Shown here one piece after another: positions 57,922 to 64,000 of a DNA stretch of 64,000 bases. Where the stretch lies: NCBI RefSeq assembly GCF_030167915.1, contig NZ_JARGNB010000002.1:558001-622000 (forward strand), in the 5' to 3' direction. Positions within the stretch are counted from its first letter, which is position 1. Each line of letters starts with the position of its first letter. Origin of the DNA: Aquabacterium humicola. Its GTDB lineage: Bacteria; Pseudomonadota; Gammaproteobacteria; Burkholderiales; Burkholderiaceae_C. Both the position numbers and the translations under genes were made by a program. The notes beneath the pieces were generated by a model. The model searched no databases. It had not been told where the DNA came from and saw only the letters and a program-made list of their open reading frames with translations.

Positions 57922-58617
57922 ATGCTCAAACTGCACGACCTGCACGCGTTCTACGGCAAGAGCCACGTGCTGCACGGGGTCAGCTTCGATGTCGGCCCCG
58001 GCGAGATCGTCGCGCTGCTCGGCCGCAACGGCTCGGGCCGCTCGACCACCGTCAAGACCATCATGGGCCTGGTCGAAGGCCAGGGCGCGGTGAGCTGGCG
58101 CGACGAGGCCATCCTCGGCCGCCAGGCCTACGAGATCGCGCACCTCGGCATCGGCTACGTGCCGGAGAACCGCGACATCTTCCCGAAGCTCACCGTGCAC
58201 CAGAACCTGATGCTTGGCGAGAAGCGCGGCAAGAAGCAGCCGCGCTGGAGCTTCGACGACATGTACGGCATGTTCCCGCGCCTGAAGGAACGCCAGCACA
58301 CGGAGGCCGGCGTGCTGTCCGGCGGCGAGCAGCAGATGCTGACGCTGTGCCGCACGCTGATGGGCGACCCCGACCTGATCATGATCGACGAACCCACCGA
58401 GGGCCTGGCGCCGAAGATCGTCGAGCTGGTCGCCGAGTACCTGCGCGAACTGAAGCGCCGCGGCGTCTCGGTGCTGCTGGTCGAGCAGAAGCTGACGATC
58501 GCGCTGGAGGTCAGCCAGCGCTGCCTGGTGATGGGTCACGGCCAGATCGTGTTCGAGGGCACGCCGGCCGAGCTGAAGGCCAATGCCTACGTGCGCAAGG
58601 AGTGGCTGGAGGTCTAG
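57922..58617 (+). CDS. LivF-type ABC transporter ATP-binding protein, Arg in Walker A
   Basis: A 231-residue ATPase. LSGGEQQM (132-139) and Walker B LIMIDEPTEG are canonical, and LLVEQKL supplies the family loop. The Walker A motif reads GRNGSGRST (34-42): residue 40, the nucleotide-binding Lys, is Arg (codon CGC; at least two base changes from AAA/AAG). ATP binding at this site may be altered or the partner site may do the hydrolysis. The other subunit has an altered signature motif. The 232 bases downstream hold a TCCCGC/GCGGGA hairpin (58626-58642) and the palindrome noted at 58785. Confidence 0.9.
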   Translation: MLKLHDLHAFYGKSHVLHGVSFDVGPGEIVALLGRNGSGRSTTVKTIMGLVEGQGAVSWRDEAILGRQAYEIAHLGIGYVPENRDIFPKLTVHQNLMLGEKRGKKQPRWSFDDMYGMFPRLKERQHTEAGVLSGGEQQMLTLCRTLMGDPDLIMIDEPTEGLAPKIVELVAEYLRELKRRGVSVLLVEQKLTIALEVSQRCLVMGHGQIVFEGTPAELKANAYVRKEWLEV

Positions 58618-58784
58618 AGCCGGCTTCCCGCGGGATGCGGGACGCTTCCTTGGCCTGCTAGTACCGGGCGGGCGCCGGCTCGCCTGGGTGTCTCCCGCTG
58701 CGTTGCGCGCCAAGACGAGGGTTTCCACCAAGCCCGCAAGCCTTGTCGCTCCAGGGACATCGTCCGACGATGACCCATACCTAG

Positions 58785-58804
58785 AATCGAACGATCGTGC
58801 TTTT
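58785..58804. promoter_or_regulatory. Candidate palindromic operator upstream of the beta-oxidation genes
   Basis: AATCGAACGATCGTGCTTTT has a perfect ACGATCGT core (58791-58798) and partly symmetric flanks (AA..G and C..TT). It lies 46-65 bases upstream of the fatty-acid gene start, where a TetR-family fatty-acid regulator site would be expected. Identity of the regulator is inference. Confidence 0.4.
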
Positions 58805-58849
58805 CCAGCACCTTACCCATTCACTTCCACCGCGTTGAAGGGGGCCTTC

Positions 58850-60955
58850 ATGAGCGCCAGCTACGAGATCCGCGACGGCATCGCTGTCATCACGCTGAAC
58901 AACCCGCCGGTCAACGGCCTCGGCTACGACACCCGCCGCGCGATCGTCGACGGGCTCGACCGCGCGCAGGCCGATGCCGCGGTGCAGGCCATCGTCATCA
59001 CCGGCGCCGGCAAGGCCTTCTCGGGTGGCGCGGACATCCGCGAGTTCGGGTCGCCCAAGGCCACCGCCGAGCCCAACCTGCTGAGCGTGATCCGCGCGCT
59101 CGAGCTGAGCACCAAGCCGATCGTCGCGGCGATCCACTCCGTCTGCATGGGCGGCGGGCTGGAGCTCTCGCTCGGCTGCCATTACCGCGTCACCGCGCCC
59201 GGCGCGCAGATCGCGCTGCCCGAGGTCAAGATCGGCCTGATCCCCGGCGCCGGCGGCACGCAGCGCCTGCCGCGCGTGCTGGGGCTGGAGACCGCGCTGA
59301 ACATCATCGTCAGCGGCGAGCCGGTGAAGAGCGAGCTGCTGGCCTCGCTGCCGGGCCAGAAGCTCTTCGACAAGGTGATCGATGGCGACCTGATGGCCGG
59401 CGCGATCGCCTTCGCGAAGGAAGTGGCCGCCAAGCATGCCGGCGGCGCGCCGCTGCCGCTGGTGCGCGACCTGAAGGTCTCGCACGAGAACGCCGACGGC
59501 TACATCCAGTTCGCGCGCAACACCGTCAAGGCGATGAGCAAGAACTTCCCCGCGCCGGCCAAGTGCGTCGATGCAGTGGAGATGTCGATCAAGAAGAAGT
59601 TCGACGAGGGCATGCAGGGCGAGCGCGAGATCTTCACGGCGCTGATGTTCACGCCCGAGTGCAAGGCGCTGCGCCATGCCTTCTTCGGCGAGCGAGCGGC
59701 CAGCAAGATCCCCGACGTGCCCGAGGACACGCCGCAGCGCGAGATCAGGAAGGTCGGCGTCATCGGCGCCGGCACGATGGGCGGCGGCATCAGCATGAAC
59801 TTCCTCAACGCCGGCATTCCGGTGACCATCCTCGAGATGAAGCAGGAGGCGCTGGACCGCGGCATCGGCACGATCCGCAAGAACTACGAGGCCCAGGTCA
59901 AGAAGGGCAAGCTGAAGTCGGACAAGTACGAGCAGCGCATGGCGCTGCTGTCGACCACGCTGAGCTACGACGACCTGAAGGACTGCGACCTGATCATCGA
60001 GGCCGTCTTCGAGGAGATGGGCGTCAAGGAAGCGGTGTTCAAGAAGCTCGACGAAGTCGCCAAGCCCGGCGCCATCCTGGCGTCGAACACCTCGACCCTG
60101 GACGTCGACAAGATCGCGGCCTTCACGAAGCGCCCGCAGGACGTCGTCGGCATGCACTTCTTCAGCCCGGCCAACGTGATGAAGCTGCTGGAGGTGGTGC
60201 GTGGCAAGGCCACCGCGAAGGACGTGCTGGCCACGGTGATGGCCATCGGGAAGAAGATCCGCAAGACGGCGGTGGTCTCCGGTGTCTGCGACGGCTTCAT
60301 CGGCAACCGCATGATCGAGCAGTACAGCCGCCAGGCCGGCTACCTGCTGGACGAAGGCTGCACGCCGCAACAGGTGGACAAGGCGGTCGAGAAGTTCGGC
60401 TTCGCGATGGGCCCGTTCCGCATGGGCGACCTCGCGGGCAACGACATCGGCTGGGCGATCCGCAAGCGCCGCGCGCAGGAGCGGCCGGGCATGCGCTACA
60501 GCAAGACCGCCGACCTGCTCTGCGAGCTGGGCCGCTTCGGCCAGAAGACCGGCGCCGGCTGGTACGACTACCAGGCCGGCAAGCGCGACGCGATCCCGTC
60601 GCCGCTGGTCGAGCAGATGATCGCCGACTACCGCAAGGAGCAGGGCATCACTAAGCGCTTGATCTCCGACGAGGAAATCGTGCAGCGCCTGGTCTTCGCG
60701 CTGGTCAACGAGGCCGCCAAGATCCTCGAGGAAGGCATCGCCAACAAGGCCAGCGACATCGACATGGTCTACCTGACCGGCTACGGCTTCCCGCTGCACC
60801 GCGGCGGGCCGCTGTGCTACGCGGACCAGGTGGGCCTGTTCAACGTCGTCGCGGCGATGAAGCGTTTCGCCGCCAACCCGCACGACGACGCCTCCTTCTG
60901 GCAGCCGGCGCCGCTGCTGGCGAAGCTGGCGGCCGAAGGCAAGACCTTCAGCTGA
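58850..60955 (+). CDS. Bifunctional enoyl-CoA hydratase / 3-hydroxyacyl-CoA dehydrogenase (FadJ/FadB-like)
   Basis: A 701-residue trifunctional-type alpha subunit. The crotonase domain (about 1-190) has SYEIRDGIAVITLNNPPVNG, AFSGGADIREF, HSVCMGGGLELSLGCHYR (oxyanion hole) and GLIPGAGGTQRLPR, with the catalytic Glu pair in ALPEVKIG. After a linker, the dehydrogenase domain has GVIGAGTMGGGIS (from residue 302), SNTSTLDV and HFFSPANVMKLLEVV with catalytic His, then FAMGPFRMGDLAGNDIGW. It hydrates enoyl-CoA and oxidises the hydroxyacyl-CoA. The start at 58850 is where the crotonase fold begins; an in-frame upstream extension is unconserved. An M20 peptidase and a thiolase follow. Confidence 0.94.
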   Translation: MSASYEIRDGIAVITLNNPPVNGLGYDTRRAIVDGLDRAQADAAVQAIVITGAGKAFSGGADIREFGSPKATAEPNLLSVIRALELSTKPIVAAIHSVCMGGGLELSLGCHYRVTAPGAQIALPEVKIGLIPGAGGTQRLPRVLGLETALNIIVSGEPVKSELLASLPGQKLFDKVIDGDLMAGAIAFAKEVAAKHAGGAPLPLVRDLKVSHENADGYIQFARNTVKAMSKNFPAPAKCVDAVEMSIKKKFDEGMQGEREIFTALMFTPECKALRHAFFGERAASKIPDVPEDTPQREIRKVGVIGAGTMGGGISMNFLNAGIPVTILEMKQEALDRGIGTIRKNYEAQVKKGKLKSDKYEQRMALLSTTLSYDDLKDCDLIIEAVFEEMGVKEAVFKKLDEVAKPGAILASNTSTLDVDKIAAFTKRPQDVVGMHFFSPANVMKLLEVVRGKATAKDVLATVMAIGKKIRKTAVVSGVCDGFIGNRMIEQYSRQAGYLLDEGCTPQQVDKAVEKFGFAMGPFRMGDLAGNDIGWAIRKRRAQERPGMRYSKTADLLCELGRFGQKTGAGWYDYQAGKRDAIPSPLVEQMIADYRKEQGITKRLISDEEIVQRLVFALVNEAAKILEEGIANKASDIDMVYLTGYGFPLHRGGPLCYADQVGLFNVVAAMKRFAANPHDDASFWQPAPLLAKLAAEGKTFS

Positions 60956-60980
60956 CACCTCCACAGCCGCGGCCACCACC

Positions 60981-62486
60981 ATGTTGAAGCGTCTCCTGCT
61001 CGGCCTGGTCGCGCTGGTCGCGCTGCTGGCCGCGGTGCTGGCGGTGAATACCTGGCGCCAGGGCTCGCGCCAGCTCGACGTGCCGCCGGTCAAGGGCCTG
61101 GCCGTCGACGAGGGCTCGGTGGCCGCGTCGCTGGCGGTGGCCATCCGCGCGAAGACCGTGTCGTCGGTCGACGATGCGGCCTTGAACGCCGACCAGTTCC
61201 GGGCGCTGCACGCGCACCTGCAGGCGCGTTATCCGAAGCTGCATGCCACGCTGAAGCGCGAGGTGGTGGGGGACCTGAGCCTGCTCTACACCTGGCCCGG
61301 CAGCGACGCCGCGGCCAAGCCGATCGCGCTGATGGCCCACCAGGACGTGGTGCCCATCGCCCCGGGCACCGAGGACGACTGGCAGGCCGCGCCCTTCGGC
61401 GGCGAGATCATGGAAGGCTACGTCTGGGGCCGCGGCTCGTGGGACGACAAGGCCAACCTGATCTCGCAGATGGAAGCGGTGGAGGCGCTGGTGGCCGCCG
61501 GCTTCCGGCCCGAGCGCACGATCTACCTCGTCTTCGGCGCCGACGAGGAGGTCGGCGGCCAGCGCGGCGCGCTGCAGATCGCGAAGCTGCTGCAGCAGCG
61601 CGGCGTCAAGCTGGAGTTCGCGATCGACGAGGGCCTGCTGATCACCGAGGGCATCATGCCCGGCCTGAAGGCGCCGGCGGCGTTGATCGGGCTGGCGGAG
61701 AAGGGCTCGGTGTCGCTGCTGCTGAAGTCCAAGGCGACGCCGGGCCACTCGTCGATGCCGCCGCCGCCGGGGCGCTCGGCGATCGCGCAGCTGAGCCGCG
61801 CGCTGCAGCGTGTCGATGCGGCGCCGATGCCGGCCGCGCTGGTTGGCGTCGCCGGGCAGATGTTCGACGCGGTGGGGCCCGAGATGAGCGGCATCGGCCG
61901 CGTCGCGCTGACCAACCGCTGGTTGTTCGAGCCGCTGCTGATGAAGCAGCTGCAGCAGGGGCAGGGCACCAACGCGATGCTGCGCACGACCACCGCGCTG
62001 ACGCTGGCCAGCGCCGGCAACAAGGAGAACGTGCTGCCCGGCCGCGCCGAAGCCACCGTCAACTTCCGCCTGCTGCCCGGCGATACGAAGGACGACGTGG
62101 TGCGCCACGTCAACCGCGTGATAGACGATCCGGCGATCGAGGTCTCGGTGCTGCCGGGCGACTTCCCGCCGTCGCGCGTGTCCTCGTCCGATTCGCGCTC
62201 GTACCAGGCGATCAACCGCACGGTGCGCGAGCTGTTCCCCGGCACGCTGGTCGCGCCGGGCCTGATGCTCGGCGCCACCGATGCGCGGCATTTCGAACCC
62301 TTCACCGAGCAGGTGTTCCGCTTCTCGCCGATCCGCGCGAAGCCCGAGGACCTGGCCCGCTTCCACGGCACCAACGAACGCATCTCGCTGGCCAACCTGG
62401 CCGAGCTGGTGCGCTTCTACCACCGACTGATCCAGCAGACCGCCGGTCCGGCAGCGAGCGGCAACGCACGCGCTGCGAGCCAGTGA
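60981..62486 (+). CDS. M20-family metallopeptidase (PM20D1/carboxypeptidase-S-like), membrane anchored
   Basis: A 501-residue enzyme with an N-terminal membrane anchor or uncleaved signal ([22 protein letters not shown]). Metal and catalytic motifs are [40 protein letters not shown] and the last His in [20 protein letters not shown]; the lid domain with [18 protein letters not shown] lies between. The arrangement matches carboxypeptidase S and the N-acyl amino-acid synthase/hydrolase PM20D1. It starts 25 bases after the dehydrogenase and 34 bases before the thiolase, so it could release fatty acids from N-acyl amino acids for the two flanking enzymes; this is inference from context. Confidence 0.88.
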   Translation: MLKRLLLGLVALVALLAAVLAVNTWRQGSRQLDVPPVKGLAVDEGSVAASLAVAIRAKTVSSVDDAALNADQFRALHAHLQARYPKLHATLKREVVGDLSLLYTWPGSDAAAKPIALMAHQDVVPIAPGTEDDWQAAPFGGEIMEGYVWGRGSWDDKANLISQMEAVEALVAAGFRPERTIYLVFGADEEVGGQRGALQIAKLLQQRGVKLEFAIDEGLLITEGIMPGLKAPAALIGLAEKGSVSLLLKSKATPGHSSMPPPPGRSAIAQLSRALQRVDAAPMPAALVGVAGQMFDAVGPEMSGIGRVALTNRWLFEPLLMKQLQQGQGTNAMLRTTTALTLASAGNKENVLPGRAEATVNFRLLPGDTKDDVVRHVNRVIDDPAIEVSVLPGDFPPSRVSSSDSRSYQAINRTVRELFPGTLVAPGLMLGATDARHFEPFTEQVFRFSPIRAKPEDLARFHGTNERISLANLAELVRFYHRLIQQTAGPAASGNARAASQ

Positions 62487-62520
62487 CCCCCCATTCCCGA
62501 TCCACCGAAGGAGCCTCTCC

Positions 62521-64000
<1,480 letters not shown>

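Overview
The window is very GC-rich (hand counts of ordinary lines give about 68-75 % G+C) and almost completely coding. Gene content and order (smc-zipA, ligA, dapC-dapD-pilU-dapE, arylesterase/YbbA/parvulin/BolA/YciB/MsrB, a HAAT-type amino-acid ABC transporter beside beta-oxidation genes) suggest a betaproteobacterium of the order Burkholderiales, probably from the Rubrivivax/Leptothrix/Methylibium side. This is inferred from protein style and gene order, not from a search. I see no rRNA, tRNA, CRISPR array, transposase or phage gene. No stretch longer than about 250 bases lacks a gene; the longest gaps (31041-31235, 51362-51601, 53255-53449, 58618-58849) are described with their neighbours.

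Layout. 1-6465: the end of an imuB-like translesion gene, a minus-strand run of four membrane transporters (MFS, split chromate transporter, LysE), a D-2-hydroxyacid dehydrogenase, a DUF1993 protein, a duplicated 66-bp intergenic repeat and two unrecognised small proteins. 6529-9730: SOS and peroxide control: lexA coupled to a helix-hairpin-helix protein, tandem LexA boxes shared with a divergent asparaginase, then ohr/ohrR with a palindromic operator. 9787-13719: hybrid histidine kinase, WYL regulator, NIPSNAP protein. 13800-16682: a solitary, lower-GC DUF4062-STAND ATPase-helical repeat protein, the best candidate here for an uncharacterised (possibly defence) system. 16777-25597: a minus-strand cluster M28 peptidase-dapC-dapD-pilU-dapE-prmB-ABC-F, mostly joined by ATGA overlaps; it mixes diaminopimelate synthesis, pilus retraction and translation-factor functions.

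25672-32467: SET-domain protein, secreted peroxiredoxin, lipoprotein phospholipase D, a MalT-like LuxR regulator divergent from a hemerythrin-like protein, and queF. 32629-45574: chromosome and cell-division genes smc-zipA, then a 5.7-kb block (kelch lipoprotein, LysR regulator, solute-binding protein, M1 aminopeptidase) separating them from ligA and def. 45678-51361: an outer-envelope FecR/DUF6600 protein, Tat-type arylesterase with overlapping divergent YbbA, parvulin, BolA, YciB and MsrB.

51602-64000: acyl-CoA and amino-acid uptake region: AMP-dependent acyl-CoA synthetase, a five-gene HAAT ABC transporter with an intrinsic terminator after the binding-protein gene and with unusual ATPase motifs, then a bifunctional enoyl-CoA hydratase/3-hydroxyacyl-CoA dehydrogenase, M20 metallopeptidase, thiolase and the start of a haloalkane-dehalogenase-like hydrolase. 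Together these could activate an acyl acid, split an acyl conjugate and run one round of beta-oxidation.
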